Positions 41,417-54,912 are shown, numbered from the stretch's first letter. The stretch is DNA of 64,000 nt from an uncultured Pelagibacteraceae bacterium (GCA_902574035.1 CACGMC010000002.1:186001-250000), one strand, 5' to 3'. Notes: a model not told the origin generated them from the sequence alone. Translations and numbers: made by a program.

Positions 41417-41424
41417 CTTTTTAT

Positions 41425-41940
41425 TTAAATAAATTTTTCAAAATTATTTTTAATTTTTTTATAAATATCATTTTTTTTTATTTTATTGTTATTATATTTT
41501 TGTAAAAAAGAAACCTGTTTATTATTGATTTTTGGTGCTTTAACGAGATTTATACCGATTCCTATGATAAAAAATTTATTATTATTATAATTAACCGTTT
41601 CTTGTAATATACCGCAAACTTTTGATCCTTTGATTAGTAAATCATTAGGTAACTTTATTATTATTTTTTCATTTACAAATTTTTCTAAACTTTTTTTTAT
41701 CAATTTATAAACTTTTTTAGATAAGGTTTTAATTTCAATTTTTCTTTTTAAAGAAAAATAAACAGTTATAAAAATATTGCCTTTATGTGAAATCCATTTT
41801 TTTCCATACTGACCTCTGCCCTTTTTTTGGCATTTTGCAATTATTAATGTTGGTTTAATTTTCCCTTTTTTTATTCTTCTTAATGCTACATTATTGGTGC
41901 TATCTACACTTTCAAATTTAATAATTTGTATTTTCATCAA
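41425..41940 (-). CDS. birA: Biotin-[acetyl-CoA-carboxylase] ligase
   Basis: VDSTNNVALRRI, QKKGRGQYGKKWIS, KLPNDLLIKGSKVCGILQE, IGIGINL. Confidence 0.93.
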   Translation of the reverse strand: MMKIQIIKFESVDSTNNVALRRIKKGKIKPTLIIAKCQKKGRGQYGKKWISHKGNIFITVYFSLKRKIEIKTLSKKVYKLIKKSLEKFVNEKIIIKLPNDLLIKGSKVCGILQETVNYNNNKFFIIGIGINLVKAPKINNKQVSFLQKYNNNKIKKNDIYKKIKNNFEKFI

Positions 41941-43346
41941 ATAAATAGTTCATTCAATAAAGAACCTATAATTGATGGAGAAATAAAATATAAAGACAAA
42001 AATAAACAACTTAAAAATATTGTTGCTTTTATACTCAGATTTCTGACATCATCAAATTTAACCTTGTTATCATCAAAATAAATAATTTTAATAACTTTTA
42101 AGTAATAGAAAGCCGATATAACAGTTGTTAACAATCCAATAATTGCTAAAGCATACATTTCACTCTCAATTACAGACATAAAAACAAAAAATTTAGCAAA
42201 AAATCCACCTAGTGGTGGTATTCCAGCTAATGAGAAAAAAAGAATTAAAAAAGAAAAAGCTAGCATTGGTCTTTCTTTTGAAATTCCAGACAGGTCTTCA
42301 ATTTTTTCAGAGTATTTACCTTCTGTTTTCATTAAATATAGACAAGCAAAAGTACCCATATTCATAACTACATATATTGTTATATAGATAATTGTTGAGG
42401 TGTATCCTGATACTGTGCCGGTAGCCACACCTGCTAAAGCGTAACCCATGTGGCTTATAGAACTATAAGCTAGAAGTCTTTTAATATTTGTTTGACCAAT
42501 AGCTGCTACACTTCCAAGTATCATAGAGGCAATAGATATAAATATTATGATTGTTTGCCACTCTTCAATAATATTTTTAAAAGGTAAATCCATGAATCTG
42601 ATAATTACAGCCAGTCCAGCAGCTTTAGGGACCACGGCAAAAAAATTGGTTATGGATGTTGGTGCACCTTGATAAACATCTGGTGTCCACATATGAAAAG
42701 GTACTGCAGATACTTTAAAAGCTAAGCCTACTAAAATAAACACCATTGCAAAAATAGCACCAGTATTTTGGGTAATTAAGCTGACACCTATTTCGTCAAA
42801 ATTTGTTGAACCAGTAAATCCATAAAGTAAAGAACATCCATATAAAAGTAGTCCTGAAGAAAGTGCGCTTAATACGAAATACTTAATACCAGCTTCTGAA
42901 GAGATTGTGTTGTCTCTATCGATGGAAGCTAAAACGTATAAGGCAAGTGATTGAAGTTCTAATCCTAAATAAAATAATATTAAGTCATTAGCACTTAACA
43001 TAAAAAACATACCCAAAATTGAGAACATTATAATTATCGGGTACTCAAATTTATTTAATGTTTTATCTTTTATAAACTGATCAGAAGAGAAAAAAATAAA
43101 AATACTTGATACCAAAATTAATATCTTAAAATAATCAGAAAACGTATCATTTTTAAAAGAGTTTAAAAATATTTTTTGTTCTCCACCCCAATCAGTTAAA
43201 ATCAAATATATAACTCCTAACAAAATTAAAATTGAAAGTTTCATCACTATGGAAAAACTATTTCTGAAAAACACTCCAACCATCAAAGCTAAGCAGATTC
43301 CTAGAAAAAGCGTTATTTCAGGAATTATTATATTTATATTTTCCAT
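41937..43346 (-). CDS. nuoN: NADH-quinone oxidoreductase subunit N
   Basis: YLGLELQSLALYVLAS, KVSAVPFHMWTPDVYQGAPTS. Confidence 0.96.
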   Translation of the reverse strand: MENINIIIPEITLFLGICLALMVGVFFRNSFSIVMKLSILILLGVIYLILTDWGGEQKIFLNSFKNDTFSDYFKILILVSSIFIFFSSDQFIKDKTLNKFEYPIIIMFSILGMFFMLSANDLILFYLGLELQSLALYVLASIDRDNTISSEAGIKYFVLSALSSGLLLYGCSLLYGFTGSTNFDEIGVSLITQNTGAIFAMVFILVGLAFKVSAVPFHMWTPDVYQGAPTSITNFFAVVPKAAGLAVIIRFMDLPFKNIIEEWQTIIIFISIASMILGSVAAIGQTNIKRLLAYSSISHMGYALAGVATGTVSGYTSTIIYITIYVVMNMGTFACLYLMKTEGKYSEKIEDLSGISKERPMLAFSFLILFFSLAGIPPLGGFFAKFFVFMSVIESEMYALAIIGLLTTVISAFYYLKVIKIIYFDDNKVKFDDVRNLSIKATIFLSCLFLSLYFISPSIIGSLLNELFI

Positions 43347-43348
43347 AT

Positions 43349-44839
43349 TTATTTATTTATTAAATTTACTGTTAGCTCATTTTGGTGATTTTGGATTATT
43401 CCGTTTACCGAAATATTCATAGTATCTAGTAATGGTTCAGGATAAAATCCAAAAATTATACTTACTAAACATAGCGCAATTAAGATTGTTGCTTCTAAAT
43501 AATTGATATCCTTTAATTTTGTAACAATAGTATTGTTAGTATTTCCAAAAACTACTCTTTTAGCCATCCAAAGCATATATGCGGCGCAGAGAACAACGCC
43601 GGTACTTGCTAATATTGCAACCAAATAATTTATTTTGAACGCCCCCAATAATACTAGAAACTCTCCAATAAAACCCGTTGTTCCAGGTAAACCTAATGCA
43701 CCAAGCACAAATATAATAAATATTAGTGAAAAATTTGGTAAATAATTAACTACCCCACCAAAACTTTTAATCATTCTTGAACCAGTTCTGTCATATAAAA
43801 CACCAACGCATAAAAATAAAGCGGCAGATATTATTCCGTGACTAATCATTTGAAACATGCTGCCCTCGATCCCTTGTTTATTGAAAGTAAATATACCAAG
43901 AGTTACAAAGCCCATATGTGCAACCGAGGAATAAGCGATCAGCTTTTTCATATCATCCTGCATTAAAGCTACTAATGAAGTATATATAATAGCGATAATA
44001 CTTAGAGCAAAAACCAAGGGAGTGAAAAATTCTGAAGCAATCGGAAACATTCCTAGAGAAAACCTCAAGAAACCATATCCAGCCATTTTTAAAAGAATAG
44101 CTGCTAGAATTACAGAGCCTGCAGTGGGTGCCTCAACATGAGCATCTGGTAACCAAGTATGTACAGGCCACATAGGGGTTTTAACAGCAAAAGAACTAAA
44201 AAAGGCTAACCATAATAAGTATTGATATTCTTTAGCTATTTTTAGTTTATATATTTCAGTGTAATCAGTTGTTCCAACAGCCCAATAAATGAAAATAATA
44301 GCCGCCAGCATTAAAACTGAACCTAGTAAAGTAAATAAGAAGAATTTATAGGCTGAATAGATCTTTCTAGGGCCTCCCCAAATACCTATTATTAAAAACA
44401 TAGGAATAAGTCCTGCTTCGAAAAATAGATAAAAAATAATTAAATCTAAAGAACAAAATACACCTATCATAAAAGTTTCTAGAATTAAGATTGCTATTAA
44501 AAACTCATTCAGTCTTTTTTTCACGCTAATAATACAAGAAACTATACATATTGGAGTAATAAACGCTGTTAGAACTATAAATAAGATAGAAATTCCATCT
44601 ATACCAAGTTTAAATTTTATAAGTCCGCTTATCCAGTTTTTTTCTTCTATGAATTGGAAACCAGCAAAACTTTTGTCAAAAGAATACCATAAGAAAAAAG
44701 TTAACAATAAATTTGCCATAGATGTGAATATGGAAATATAAATTGCGCTTGAGCTTTCGTTTTTTTTATTAGAGATAAATATGAATAAAGCCCCAAGAAG
44801 TGGAAGAAATATAATAGTAGATAAAATAGGAAAATCCAT
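43349..44839 (-). CDS. nuoM: NADH-quinone oxidoreductase subunit M
   Basis: FFEAGLIPMFLIIGIWGG, VKTPMWPVHTWLPDAHVEAPTAGSVILA. Confidence 0.96.
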   Translation of the reverse strand: MDFPILSTIIFLPLLGALFIFISNKKNESSSAIYISIFTSMANLLLTFFLWYSFDKSFAGFQFIEEKNWISGLIKFKLGIDGISILFIVLTAFITPICIVSCIISVKKRLNEFLIAILILETFMIGVFCSLDLIIFYLFFEAGLIPMFLIIGIWGGPRKIYSAYKFFLFTLLGSVLMLAAIIFIYWAVGTTDYTEIYKLKIAKEYQYLLWLAFFSSFAVKTPMWPVHTWLPDAHVEAPTAGSVILAAILLKMAGYGFLRFSLGMFPIASEFFTPLVFALSIIAIIYTSLVALMQDDMKKLIAYSSVAHMGFVTLGIFTFNKQGIEGSMFQMISHGIISAALFLCVGVLYDRTGSRMIKSFGGVVNYLPNFSLIFIIFVLGALGLPGTTGFIGEFLVLLGAFKINYLVAILASTGVVLCAAYMLWMAKRVVFGNTNNTIVTKLKDINYLEATILIALCLVSIIFGFYPEPLLDTMNISVNGIIQNHQNELTVNLINK

Positions 44840-46744
44840 TTAATTTAAAATCAAGAAAGTTATTAAAGCAGAAAGACCTATCAACATTACAAAAGCGTAA
44901 TCATAAATATAGCCGCTTTGAAACTGTATAGCTTTGTTGGAAATAAATTTTATAACTTTTGAAATACCGTTTGGGCCAAATCGGTCTATAGTATCTTGAT
45001 CACCTTTTTTCCAAAAGAAAACTCCAATTTTTTTCAAAGGTTTTATAAAAATAAAATCATAAACTTCATCTATATACCATTTTTTAAGTAAGAAATTGTA
45101 TAATGGTAAATTGGAATTTTTAACACCTTCTAGGATTGTTTTATCTTTTATATACAGGAAATAAGAAAGAGGTATCGCTAACGTGATTATTATTGGAGTT
45201 ATTATAATTAGCCATATAGGAATATTTTCTAATTTTATAAAATCTAAAAATAAAATTGACTCGTTCCAAAAAGTAGAATTATTTCCAATAAATAAATCTT
45301 TAAAAAAATATCCCGCCAATAAGGCTCCGATAGCTAAAATTACTAAAGGAATAATCATCACCAATGGGGACTCATGAGTTTTTTCTATTGGAATTGATTT
45401 GTTATTATATTTTCCTAAAAAAGTTTTAAAAAATAATCTCCAGGAATAAATTGCTGTTAAAAAGGCAGTAAAAACCCCTACTGAACAGGCATAATATCCT
45501 ACTGATGTATCTTTTAAATAAGCAAATTCAATTATTGCATCTTTAGAATAAAAACCCGATAAAAATGGGAAACCAGTTAAGGCTAGCGTGCCAATGAGCA
45601 TAAGTATCATTGTATAAGGAATTTTTTTCCAAACTCCTCCCATTTTTGAAATATCCTGTTCCTCATGAAATGCGTGAATAACTGAGCCAGCACCCAAAAA
45701 CAAAAGAGCTTTGAAAAATGCATGAGTAAATAAATGAAACATAGCTATATGATATGCTCCTATGCCTGCAGCAAAAAACATATAACCTAACTGACTACAA
45801 GTAGAGTAAGCAATAATTTTTTTAATATCATTTTGAACTAAAGCCACCGAGGCAGCAAATAAAGCTGTTATCATTCCTATAATAGCAACAAGATTCATAG
45901 CAAACTGCGAGTACTCAAAAATTGGTGAGCATCTAACTACTAAAAATACCCCAGCAGTAACCATAGTTGCGGCATGGATCAAGGCCGAAACTGGTGTGGG
46001 TCCTTCCATTGCATCTGGTAACCATGTATGTAATAAAAATTGAGCAGATTTTCCCATTGCACCAATAAATAAAAATACACAAATTAATGTGATAACATTA
46101 TATTCTCCACCAAAAATACTTAAATTTGTTTTTGTAAATTCTGGAACTAGAAGAAAAACTTCCTCAAAGTTTAACGTTCCAAATATAAGGAAAACAATAA
46201 ATATTCCAATGGCTAAACCAAAATCACCCACTCTATTCACAATAAAAGCTTTTATAGCAGCATTGTTAGCTGTTTCTCTTTTAAACCAAAAACCTATTAA
46301 CAAGTAAGAGCATAAACCAACTCCTTCCCACCCAAAAAATAACTGAAGAAAATTATCAGAAACAACTAAGCATAACATTGAGAAAGTAAATAAAGATAAA
46401 TATGACATGAACCTTGGTTTATGTGGATCTTGACTCATATACCCTATTGAATAAATGTGAACCAAAGCTGATACAGATGTTACTACCATTATCATTACTG
46501 AGCTCAATGGATCAATTTTAATTGACCAGTTAACATTTAAATTTCCAGAATTAATCCATTCAAAAATTAAATAATTTCCATAATTATCATTAATGAGACC
46601 ATCATAGAAAATGAAACAAGAAATTACGGCTGATATGACAACCATTGAACAGGAAAAAATTTGAGAAAACAAGTTTCCAAAACTTTTTCCAAAGTAAGTG
46701 ATGATGGATCCTATCAAAGGTAAAAATATTACTAAATATTCCAT
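44840..46744 (-). CDS. nuoL: NADH-quinone oxidoreductase subunit L
   Basis: FFGWEGVGLCSYLLIGFW, GKSAQFLLHTWLPDAMEGPTPVSALIHAATMVTAGVF. Confidence 0.97.
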   Translation of the reverse strand: MEYLVIFLPLIGSIITYFGKSFGNLFSQIFSCSMVVISAVISCFIFYDGLINDNYGNYLIFEWINSGNLNVNWSIKIDPLSSVMIMVVTSVSALVHIYSIGYMSQDPHKPRFMSYLSLFTFSMLCLVVSDNFLQLFFGWEGVGLCSYLLIGFWFKRETANNAAIKAFIVNRVGDFGLAIGIFIVFLIFGTLNFEEVFLLVPEFTKTNLSIFGGEYNVITLICVFLFIGAMGKSAQFLLHTWLPDAMEGPTPVSALIHAATMVTAGVFLVVRCSPIFEYSQFAMNLVAIIGMITALFAASVALVQNDIKKIIAYSTCSQLGYMFFAAGIGAYHIAMFHLFTHAFFKALLFLGAGSVIHAFHEEQDISKMGGVWKKIPYTMILMLIGTLALTGFPFLSGFYSKDAIIEFAYLKDTSVGYYACSVGVFTAFLTAIYSWRLFFKTFLGKYNNKSIPIEKTHESPLVMIIPLVILAIGALLAGYFFKDLFIGNNSTFWNESILFLDFIKLENIPIWLIIITPIIITLAIPLSYFLYIKDKTILEGVKNSNLPLYNFLLKKWYIDEVYDFIFIKPLKKIGVFFWKKGDQDTIDRFGPNGISKVIKFISNKAIQFQSGYIYDYAFVMLIGLSALITFLILN

Positions 46745-47059
46745 TTATCCTTTCATTTCGTGAATGTCTTCCACTCTGATAGATCCTTTATTTCTGTAAA
46801 ATATAACTATAATGGCTAAACCAATAGCAGCTTCAGCTGCCGCTACAGTTAAGATCAACATTGTAAATATTTGGCCTAATAAGTCCCCTGAGAAAATTGA
46901 AAAAGAAATTAAATTAATATTTACAGATAGTAAAATTAATTCGACTGACATTAAAATTACAATTACATTTTTCCGATTTAAAAAAATTCCTATTACCCCG
47001 AGAAAGAAGATTATAGCTCCTAATGTTAAATAATGCCCCAAACCGATTTCAATCATCAA
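46745..47059 (-). CDS. nuoK: NADH-quinone oxidoreductase subunit K
   Basis: [32 protein letters not shown]. Confidence 0.95.
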   Translation of the reverse strand: MMIEIGLGHYLTLGAIIFFLGVIGIFLNRKNVIVILMSVELILLSVNINLISFSIFSGDLLGQIFTMLILTVAAAEAAIGLAIIVIFYRNKGSIRVEDIHEMKG

Positions 47060-47678
47060 TTTTTACTCCCTTATTAAATTCAACATCCTTTAACATTACT
47101 GCAGATGCTTTATCCCTGGAAATTTGTTTGAGATAACTTTGTGTTTTCACATTTTCTCTTTTTCTGTATGTTAATATTATAGCTCCAACCATTGAAAGAA
47201 GAAGAATTACACCTGATAACTGGAAGTATAAAATATAATCCGTATACATCACACTTCCAATTGAATGAGTGTTCGTTATTGATGTATCAATAACTAGATT
47301 GGAACTAGACATTATATTTTCTTTATATTTCCAGCCACCAACAACAACTAAAAGTTCAAGTAGAATTAAAACTGAAACTATCAATCCTGAAGGTATATGA
47401 GTAGATTTTTGACCAACGAACCAAGATTGTTTTTGTTGTGCAACATTCAACATCATAACAACAAACAAAAACAATACTGCAACCGCTCCTACATATACTA
47501 TTAAAAGTATCATGCCCAAAAACTCTGCTCCGACCATAATAAATAAACAACCAACTGAGATGAAATCTAAAATTAAAAAGAAAACAGAGTTTACTGTGCT
47601 TCTTGAAGTAATTACCATCAAAGCAGAAAAGATTGCTAAAATAGAGAAGAAGTAGAAAAAAATTGCATGAGCTAACAT
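47049..47678 (-). CDS. nuoJ: NADH-quinone oxidoreductase subunit J
   Basis: [27 protein letters not shown]. Confidence 0.95.
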   Translation of the reverse strand: MLAHAIFFYFFSILAIFSALMVITSRSTVNSVFFLILDFISVGCLFIMVGAEFLGMILLIVYVGAVAVLFLFVVMMLNVAQQKQSWFVGQKSTHIPSGLIVSVLILLELLVVVGGWKYKENIMSSSNLVIDTSITNTHSIGSVMYTDYILYFQLSGVILLLSMVGAIILTYRKRENVKTQSYLKQISRDKASAVMLKDVEFNKGVKIDD

Positions 47679-48164
47679 TTATTTATAAATTTTGTCTGTT
47701 TTTAAATTTTTGGCTAGTACAGACTCCCATCTATCTCCGTTGTCTAATAATTTTTCTTTATTGTAGTAAAGCTCTTCTCTAGTTTCTGTAGCAAATTCAA
47801 AGTTTGGGCCTTGTACTATTGCATCAACAGGGCAAGACTCTTGGCATAGGCCGCAATATATACACTTCAACATGTCGATATCGTATCTAGTTGTTTTTCT
47901 GCTACCATCTTTCCTCTCCTCTGACTCGATAGTAATAGCCTGAGCAGGACACACTGCTTCACAAAGCTTGCAAGCTATACATCTTTCTTCACCGTTTGGA
48001 TATCTTCTTAACGCATGCTCTCCTCTATACCGTGGGCTAATTTGACCTTTTTCAAATGGGTAATTAATTGTTTTTTTAGGTCTAAATATTTCTCTAATTG
48101 CTTTAATTATTGCTAAGAAAAATTCAGTTAAAAATATAGTTTTTAAAAATCTATTTAAATTCAT
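47679..48164 (-). CDS. nuoI: NADH-quinone oxidoreductase subunit I
   Basis: [16 protein letters not shown] and [16 protein letters not shown] ferredoxin motifs. Confidence 0.97.
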   Translation of the reverse strand: MNLNRFLKTIFLTEFFLAIIKAIREIFRPKKTINYPFEKGQISPRYRGEHALRRYPNGEERCIACKLCEAVCPAQAITIESEERKDGSRKTTRYDIDMLKCIYCGLCQESCPVDAIVQGPNFEFATETREELYYNKEKLLDNGDRWESVLAKNLKTDKIYK

Positions 48165-49168
48165 TAAAATGAACCTTTCGGTAATTTATCAAAATAAAGT
48201 AAAAAACTTGCAGTTAAGACTACGTAAATAAGTGAAAATGGTAAAAAAACTTTCCATCCTAATCTCATTAATTGATCGTAACGATATCTTGGTACAATTG
48301 CCTTAATAATTGCGAATAAAAAAAACAGGAATAAAATTTTAAATATCATCCAAAAAGGTGCTGGAACAACATTAAATGGGTATATGTCTAGTGGAGGTAG
48401 CCATCCTCCTAAAAATAAAATAGATCCCATTGCACACATCAAAAGAATATTAGCGTATTCCCCCAACCAAAACATTGCATACATCATTCCAGAATATTCT
48501 GTTTGATACCCTGCAACTAATTCTGCCTCTGCTTCTGGTAAATCGAAAGGTGGCCTGTTAGTTTCTGCTAATGCAGATATAAAAAAAACAACAAACATTG
48601 GGAAAAGTGGGATAACATACCAAAGATTTTTCTGGGCTAATACAATATCATTCAGATTTAGAGAACCAACACATAATAATACATTTATGATTATTATACC
48701 TATTGAAACTTCATATGATACCATTTGTGCGGCAGACCTTATAGCACCCAAAAAAGGATACTTAGAATTAGAGGCCCATCCTCCCATTATGATTCCATAA
48801 ACTCCTAAAGAGGAGATTGCAAAAAGATAAAGTATTCCAACATTAATATTTGATAATACTAATGTTTCGCTTAAAGGTATTACAGCCCAAGCTACTAAAG
48901 CTAAAGTCATTGTTATTATTGGAGCTAGAATAAAAATTGTCTTATTCGCGCTTGCTGGAATAATTATTTCTTTAAAAATATACTTTAAAGCATCTGCTAA
49001 TGTTTGAAATAAACCAAAAGGTCCCACAACGTTTGGGCCTCTTCTTTTTTGTACTAAACCCCAAACTCTTCGATCTAACCAAACAATCATTGCAACAGAG
49101 ACTAATATAGGAATTACTAAAAATATAATTTTATATATTTCATTTATCAAAGTATTTAAATATTCCAT
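48164..49168 (-). CDS. nuoH: NADH-quinone oxidoreductase subunit H
   Basis: [43 protein letters not shown]. Confidence 0.97.
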   Translation of the reverse strand: MEYLNTLINEIYKIIFLVIPILVSVAMIVWLDRRVWGLVQKRRGPNVVGPFGLFQTLADALKYIFKEIIIPASANKTIFILAPIITMTLALVAWAVIPLSETLVLSNINVGILYLFAISSLGVYGIIMGGWASNSKYPFLGAIRSAAQMVSYEVSIGIIIINVLLCVGSLNLNDIVLAQKNLWYVIPLFPMFVVFFISALAETNRPPFDLPEAEAELVAGYQTEYSGMMYAMFWLGEYANILLMCAMGSILFLGGWLPPLDIYPFNVVPAPFWMIFKILFLFFLFAIIKAIVPRYRYDQLMRLGWKVFLPFSLIYVVLTASFLLYFDKLPKGSF

Positions 49169-51217
49169 TTAATTATTAGTCCCCGACTTTTTATATTTTA
49201 ATTTTATATCCCGGCACTCACTCATAACTTTTGAAGCTCTAGATATGCTATTAGAAAAATAGTAATCAATTGGATTAATATATATGCTTTCCTTTTCAAA
49301 ATTATTATAAACTTTTTTTGATGGCTCTTTATACTTAGGTAGTTTGTTTAAAGACTCAAAGTTTACTATTTTTTCTAAAACTTCATCTCTTAAAGTATTA
49401 AAACTATTAAAGAGATTTTTATTTTTATAAGCATTTGTTAATTTGTTAAGTACCTTCCAACTTTCTAGAGCTTCGCCAGCAGGGTAAGATGCCTTTCTAC
49501 ACTCTTGAACTCTTCCTTCTAAGTTTTCATAAAACCCATTTTCTTCAGTATAAGCAGCGCTCGGTAGAATTACATCCGCTATCTCAGCTCCACGATCACC
49601 ATGGCTCCCTTGATAAATTATAAATTCATTATTTTTTTTAAGTTTAAGGTTATCTGAGTTTAGCAAATATAATATCTTAAATTTATTATTTTTTATATTG
49701 TTGAAAAACTCAAAATTATTTTTATCTTTATCAATTATTTTTAAATCCAAAGCCCCAACCGTCGAAGCATTTTGAATTAAAATATTTAACGCATTCCATT
49801 TTTCACTAATCAATTTTTTTTGATACAGAAAGTTTTTGAGTTCTTCAAAAATAAATCCACCAGAGTTCAGTTCTAAAGCCGACTCTCCTATTATAATTAA
49901 AGGTTTTTTCGCGGTGTCAAAAACTCTGTTAAATTCATGTTTTTCCTCAATAATGTCTTTAATTGTTTGGGTGTTATCCCCTATAATTTTATATTCATAA
50001 GTCTGATCCCCAGGGTCCCCAACTGAAAAAATTGACGTTTTATTGTTTCTAAAAGCTTTTCTTATTCTAGCATTTAAAATAGTGGCTTCGTGCCTGGGAT
50101 TACAACCTACTAGTAATATTAAATCGGATTTTTCTATTCCATTTATTGATGAATTAAACAAATAATTCATTTTATCTTCTGAGTTGATATAAAAATTTTT
50201 TTCCCTGAACTCTAAGTTGTTACTTCCTAATAATTCAAAAAATTTTTTAAATGCCAGTGTTGTTTCTAGACTTACAAGATCTCCTATATGACCAGCGATT
50301 TGTGAGTTTTCAGTTTCATTGAACTTTTTAATAATCACATTTAACGCTTCATCCCAACTAGATTTGATTAATTTATTATTTTTTTTTACATACGGGGTAT
50401 CAAGTCTTTGCTTTAATAATCCATCACATGAATATCTTGTTTTATCTGAAATCCATTCTTCATTGATATCCTCATTTAATCTTGGGAGAATTCTTTTCAC
50501 TTCCCATCCATAGGTGTCTACTCTTATATTTGAACCAACAGCATCTAATACGTCAATGCTCTCAGTTTTTTTTAATTCCCAAGGTCTAGCAGAGAACGCG
50601 TAAGGTTTTGAAGTTAAAGCTCCTACCGGACATAAATCTATTACATTGCCTGATAATTCAGACTCCATAGATTTTTCTAAGTAAGTTGTTATCTCCATGT
50701 TTTCACCTCTACCTATGGCTCCTATCTCTGGCACTCCTGCAACTTCAGTTGCAAATCTCACACATCTAGTGCAATGAATGCATCTGGTCATTTGAGTTTT
50801 TATTAAAGGACCCATATATTTTTCACTTACATATCTTTTGTTTTCTGAAAATCTCGATTTATCTACTCCATAATAAAGTGACTGGTCTTGAAGATCGCAT
50901 TCACCACCTTGATCACATACTGGACAATCTAAAGGATGATTAGCTAAAAGAAATTCCATAACACCCTTCCTTGCTTTTTCAACCATTTCAGTGTTAGTTT
51001 TAATACTCATACCCTCAGTTGCAGGCATTGCACAAGATGCTATTGGTTTACGTGATTTATCCATTTCTACTAAACACATTCTACAGTTTCCAGCAATTGA
51101 AAGTTTTTCGTGATAACAAAATCTTGGTATCTCCGCACCAGCTAACTCACATGCTTGAAGAACCGTCATACCTGACTGGAATTCTATTTCTTTACCGTTG
51201 ACAATTATTTTAGGCAT
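49169..51217 (-). CDS. nuoG: NADH-quinone oxidoreductase subunit G
   Basis: [52 protein letters not shown]. Confidence 0.97.
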   Translation of the reverse strand: MPKIIVNGKEIEFQSGMTVLQACELAGAEIPRFCYHEKLSIAGNCRMCLVEMDKSRKPIASCAMPATEGMSIKTNTEMVEKARKGVMEFLLANHPLDCPVCDQGGECDLQDQSLYYGVDKSRFSENKRYVSEKYMGPLIKTQMTRCIHCTRCVRFATEVAGVPEIGAIGRGENMEITTYLEKSMESELSGNVIDLCPVGALTSKPYAFSARPWELKKTESIDVLDAVGSNIRVDTYGWEVKRILPRLNEDINEEWISDKTRYSCDGLLKQRLDTPYVKKNNKLIKSSWDEALNVIIKKFNETENSQIAGHIGDLVSLETTLAFKKFFELLGSNNLEFREKNFYINSEDKMNYLFNSSINGIEKSDLILLVGCNPRHEATILNARIRKAFRNNKTSIFSVGDPGDQTYEYKIIGDNTQTIKDIIEEKHEFNRVFDTAKKPLIIIGESALELNSGGFIFEELKNFLYQKKLISEKWNALNILIQNASTVGALDLKIIDKDKNNFEFFNNIKNNKFKILYLLNSDNLKLKKNNEFIIYQGSHGDRGAEIADVILPSAAYTEENGFYENLEGRVQECRKASYPAGEALESWKVLNKLTNAYKNKNLFNSFNTLRDEVLEKIVNFESLNKLPKYKEPSKKVYNNFEKESIYINPIDYYFSNSISRASKVMSECRDIKLKYKKSGTNN

Positions 51218-52553
51218 TCTTTTTTTCTAATAAGTGTTGATCAATTAAATAAGGGACATCTTTCTTTTTTTTTATAAGAGGGTCATTGCTACATTTTTTA
51301 TCAACTTCTTTTCTAAAATGTCTTAATAAACCTTGAACAGGCCAAGCTGAACCTTCTCCAAAAGCACAAATTGTATGACCTTCAATTTGTTTGGTAACAT
51401 CTTCTAATAAATCTATGTCACTTAGAGTTGTTTCACCTTTCGTTGCTCTGTTTAAAATTCTCCACATCCAACCAGAACCTTCTCTACAAGGAGTACACTG
51501 GCCGCAACTCTCGTGTTTGTAGAACCTTGCTATCCTTGCCATGCATGAAACAATATCTTGGTCTTTGTTAATGACAACTATACCTGCGGTGCCTAAACCG
51601 CTTTTGTTTTCTATTAGAGAGTCAAAATCCATTTTAATTGTTTCGCATATTTTTTTTGGTAATAAAGGCATTGAAGATCCACCTGGTATTACTGCTTGTA
51701 AATTATCCCAACCTCCAACTACGCCTCCAGCATAGGTATTTATTAACTCTTTAAGAGGAATACCCATTTCTTCTTCAACGTTGCATGGCGAATTTACATT
51801 TCCAGATATACAAAAAATTTTTGTACCAGTATTTTTTGGTCTACCTAAGGACGCAAACCATTTACCACCACGCCTCAAAATTGTCGGTACTACTGCTATT
51901 GTCTCGACATTATTAACTATAGTTGGACATCCGTATAAACCAACAAGTGCTGGAAATGGAGGTTTTAACCGTGGTTGACCTTTATTTCCCTCAATACTCT
52001 CTAAAAGCGCAGTTTCTTCTCCACAAATATAAGCTCCAGCACCATAATGAATATGAATATCAAAATCCCAGCCTGATCCACAAGCATTCTTTCCTAAAAA
52101 ACTTCTTTTGTAAGCTTGATCTATAGCATCTTGAAGTCTTTGGCCCTCAAAAGAATATTCGCCTCTAATATAAATATAGCAAACATGTGCTCCAGTTGCA
52201 TAACCTGCGATCAAACATCCCTCTATTAATTTTTGAGGCTCAAATCTTAATATATCACGATCCTTGCATGTTCCAGGTTCGGACTCATCGGCATTAATAA
52301 CTAAATAATGTGGCCTCGAACCAATTTTTTTAGGAGCAAAAGACCATTTCATACCAGTTGAAAAACCAGCACCTCCTCTACCTCTTAGTTCTGAAGTCTT
52401 CACCTCATTTATAATCCAATCTTTTCCTTTTGAAATAATTTCTTTTGTATCTTTCCAATCATCACGTTCTATAGCTTTATCTATTTCCCATCCAAGGTTA
52501 TTATATAAATTTTTAAATATCTTATTTTCCTTTTTAAGCATGTTCTGTGCCAT
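51210..52553 (-). CDS. nuoF: NADH-quinone oxidoreductase subunit F
   Basis: [48 protein letters not shown]. Confidence 0.97.
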   Translation of the reverse strand: MAQNMLKKENKIFKNLYNNLGWEIDKAIERDDWKDTKEIISKGKDWIINEVKTSELRGRGGAGFSTGMKWSFAPKKIGSRPHYLVINADESEPGTCKDRDILRFEPQKLIEGCLIAGYATGAHVCYIYIRGEYSFEGQRLQDAIDQAYKRSFLGKNACGSGWDFDIHIHYGAGAYICGEETALLESIEGNKGQPRLKPPFPALVGLYGCPTIVNNVETIAVVPTILRRGGKWFASLGRPKNTGTKIFCISGNVNSPCNVEEEMGIPLKELINTYAGGVVGGWDNLQAVIPGGSSMPLLPKKICETIKMDFDSLIENKSGLGTAGIVVINKDQDIVSCMARIARFYKHESCGQCTPCREGSGWMWRILNRATKGETTLSDIDLLEDVTKQIEGHTICAFGEGSAWPVQGLLRHFRKEVDKKCSNDPLIKKKKDVPYLIDQHLLEKKNA

Positions 52554-53139
52554 TAATTGTTTTTACATTTTCAGGAGAAGTGTTTTTTCTTCCTCTATAA
52601 GAGCCGGGTTTTAATAATTTATCTTTAAATATTGAATCTATTATTTTAGCAGTGCTTTTTTCATCTAAATCTTCATAATAATCATTGTTAATTTGCATCA
52701 TTGGAGCATTAACGCAAGCACCCAAACATTCCACTTCTGTCCAAGAGCACTCACCATTTTTAGAAATTTGATTTTCTTTATCAGATATTTTTTCTTTGCA
52801 AACTTTTACTATTTTATCAGCACCTCTAATCATACATGGTGTCGTTGTACAAACTTGAATAAAGTATTTGCCTACTGGAGATAAATTAAACATACTATAA
52901 AAAGTAGCAACTTCATATACGCTGATGTAGGGCATTGATAAATATTTTGAAATATATTTAATTGCAGCAAGGGGTATCCAATTATTGTTTTGTTTCTGAG
53001 CCAAGTATAAGAGAGGCATTACTGCACTTTTTTTATTTTTTTCTGGATATTTTTTTAAAATTTCTTGAGCAATATTCTTAGTTTTTTCATTAAACTCAAA
53101 TGTCTTAGGTTGTTCAGGATTTACTTTTTTAATACTCAT
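52534..53139 (-). CDS. nuoE: NADH-quinone oxidoreductase subunit E
   Basis: [49 protein letters not shown]. Confidence 0.96.
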   Translation of the reverse strand: MSIKKVNPEQPKTFEFNEKTKNIAQEILKKYPEKNKKSAVMPLLYLAQKQNNNWIPLAAIKYISKYLSMPYISVYEVATFYSMFNLSPVGKYFIQVCTTTPCMIRGADKIVKVCKEKISDKENQISKNGECSWTEVECLGACVNAPMMQINNDYYEDLDEKSTAKIIDSIFKDKLLKPGSYRGRKNTSPENVKTINGTEHA

Positions 53140-54308
53140 CTATCAACCTCTCCAAAAACTATATCAAGTGACCCTAAAACAGCTGGGACATCCGCTAACA
53201 TATGCCCTTTGATTAAATAATCCATTGCTTGTAGATGAGAAAATCCTGGAGCTCGTATTTTACATCTGTAAGGTCTATTGCTTCCATCTGATATTAAATA
53301 TACTCCAAATTCTCCTTTAGGGGCTTCTACTGCTGAGTAAACATTTCCAGCAGGAACTCTAAATCCCTCTGTAAATAATTTAAAGTGATGAATGAGGGCT
53401 TCCATAGACTGTTTTAAATCATCTCTATTAGGTGGGGAAATTTTTCCATCAACAGTTTTAATCGGTCCTTTAGGTAAACTTTCTATGCACTGTTTAATAA
53501 TTTTTATACTCTCTCTCATTTCTTCTATTCTACAAAGATATCTGTCATAACAGTCCCCATTTTTACCTACAGGGATTTTAAATTTTAAATACTGGTAACA
53601 TTCATAAGGTTGAGATTTTCTTAAGTCCCACGGTACTCCGGAGCCTCTTAACATTACCCCAGTGAAACTGTGATCCAGTGCATCTTTTTTTGATACCAAT
53701 CCAATATCAACATTTCTTTGTTTAAAAATTCTGTTTTCTGTTAACAGGTCCTCTAAATCGTCAATAATTTTTGGAAAAGTTTCACAAAACTTTCCTATAT
53801 CTTCAACAAGCTTAGTTGGTAAGTCTTTATGTACACCGCCAGTTCTAAAATAATTTGCATGAAGTCTTGAACCTGAAGCCCTCTCATAGAAAGTCATAAG
53901 AGTTTCTCTCTCTTCAAATCCCCACAAAGAGGGTGTTAAAGCTCCTACATCCAAAGCTTGTGTAGTTACATTTAATATATGACTTAAAATCCTTCCAATT
54001 TCACAAAAAATTACTCTAATGTATTTAGCTCTTATAGGTACTTCTATTTTTAATAATTTTTCTGTTGCAAGAGCGAAAGCATGCTCTTGATTCATTGGGG
54101 CTACATAATCCAACCTATCAAAGTATGGTAAAGCTTGAGTATAGGTTTTATTTTCTATTAACTTTTCAGTTCCTCGGTGTAATAAACCAATATGTGGATC
54201 GGCTTTTTCAACTATTTCACCTTCTAGTTCTAGAATTAGTCTCAACACTCCATGTGCTGCAGGATGTTGAGGGCCAAAATTTAATGTCATTGATTTAGTT
54301 TTCTTCAT
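53136..54308 (-). CDS. nuoD: NADH-quinone oxidoreductase subunit D
   Basis: [38 protein letters not shown]. Confidence 0.97.
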   Translation of the reverse strand: MKKTKSMTLNFGPQHPAAHGVLRLILELEGEIVEKADPHIGLLHRGTEKLIENKTYTQALPYFDRLDYVAPMNQEHAFALATEKLLKIEVPIRAKYIRVIFCEIGRILSHILNVTTQALDVGALTPSLWGFEERETLMTFYERASGSRLHANYFRTGGVHKDLPTKLVEDIGKFCETFPKIIDDLEDLLTENRIFKQRNVDIGLVSKKDALDHSFTGVMLRGSGVPWDLRKSQPYECYQYLKFKIPVGKNGDCYDRYLCRIEEMRESIKIIKQCIESLPKGPIKTVDGKISPPNRDDLKQSMEALIHHFKLFTEGFRVPAGNVYSAVEAPKGEFGVYLISDGSNRPYRCKIRAPGFSHLQAMDYLIKGHMLADVPAVLGSLDIVFGEVDR

Positions 54309-54910
54309 TTTTTATTGCTTTCTTTTATTTCTTTTAAATACTTTGTTCCTTCCCAAGGACTACTAAAATCAAAATTCCTGTAATTTTGTTCTAATTTAAC
54401 TGGCTCGTATATTACCTTTTTTTCTTTTTCGCTGTATCTCACCTCATTAAATCCTGTGAGCGGGAAATCTTTTCTTAAAGGGTGTCCTTTAAAATTGTAA
54501 TCAGTAAGAATTCTTCTTAGGTCAGGATGATTGATAAATCTAATACCATACATATCAAAAATTTCCCTCTCCATCCAGTTGGCTGAAGGAAATATCTTTA
54601 CGATAGATTGTGTTTTTTCATTTGTTTCTAATCTAATAGATATCTTAGCTCTTAGATTGTTCTCTATTGAAAGCAATAAGTAAACTAATTCAAATCTTTT
54701 TTCTTCATTAGGGTAATCAATTGCTGCTATATCAATCAATTGCTTAAATTTTAATCTCTCATCAAGTTTTAGAAATTTAATGACGTCAATTATTTCGCTT
54801 GTTGAGGTTTTAAATAATAACTCCTCAAAAACTATTTCAGAACCAGATATTTTACTTGAGAGTTCTGAATTGACCAATTTTTCTACTTTGTCCAGTTTTT
54901 CTTTAATCAT
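54305..54910 (-). CDS. nuoC: NADH-quinone oxidoreductase subunit C
   Basis: [47 protein letters not shown]. Confidence 0.96.
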   Translation of the reverse strand: MIKEKLDKVEKLVNSELSSKISGSEIVFEELLFKTSTSEIIDVIKFLKLDERLKFKQLIDIAAIDYPNEEKRFELVYLLLSIENNLRAKISIRLETNEKTQSIVKIFPSANWMEREIFDMYGIRFINHPDLRRILTDYNFKGHPLRKDFPLTGFNEVRYSEKEKKVIYEPVKLEQNYRNFDFSSPWEGTKYLKEIKESNKK

Positions 54911-54912
54911 TT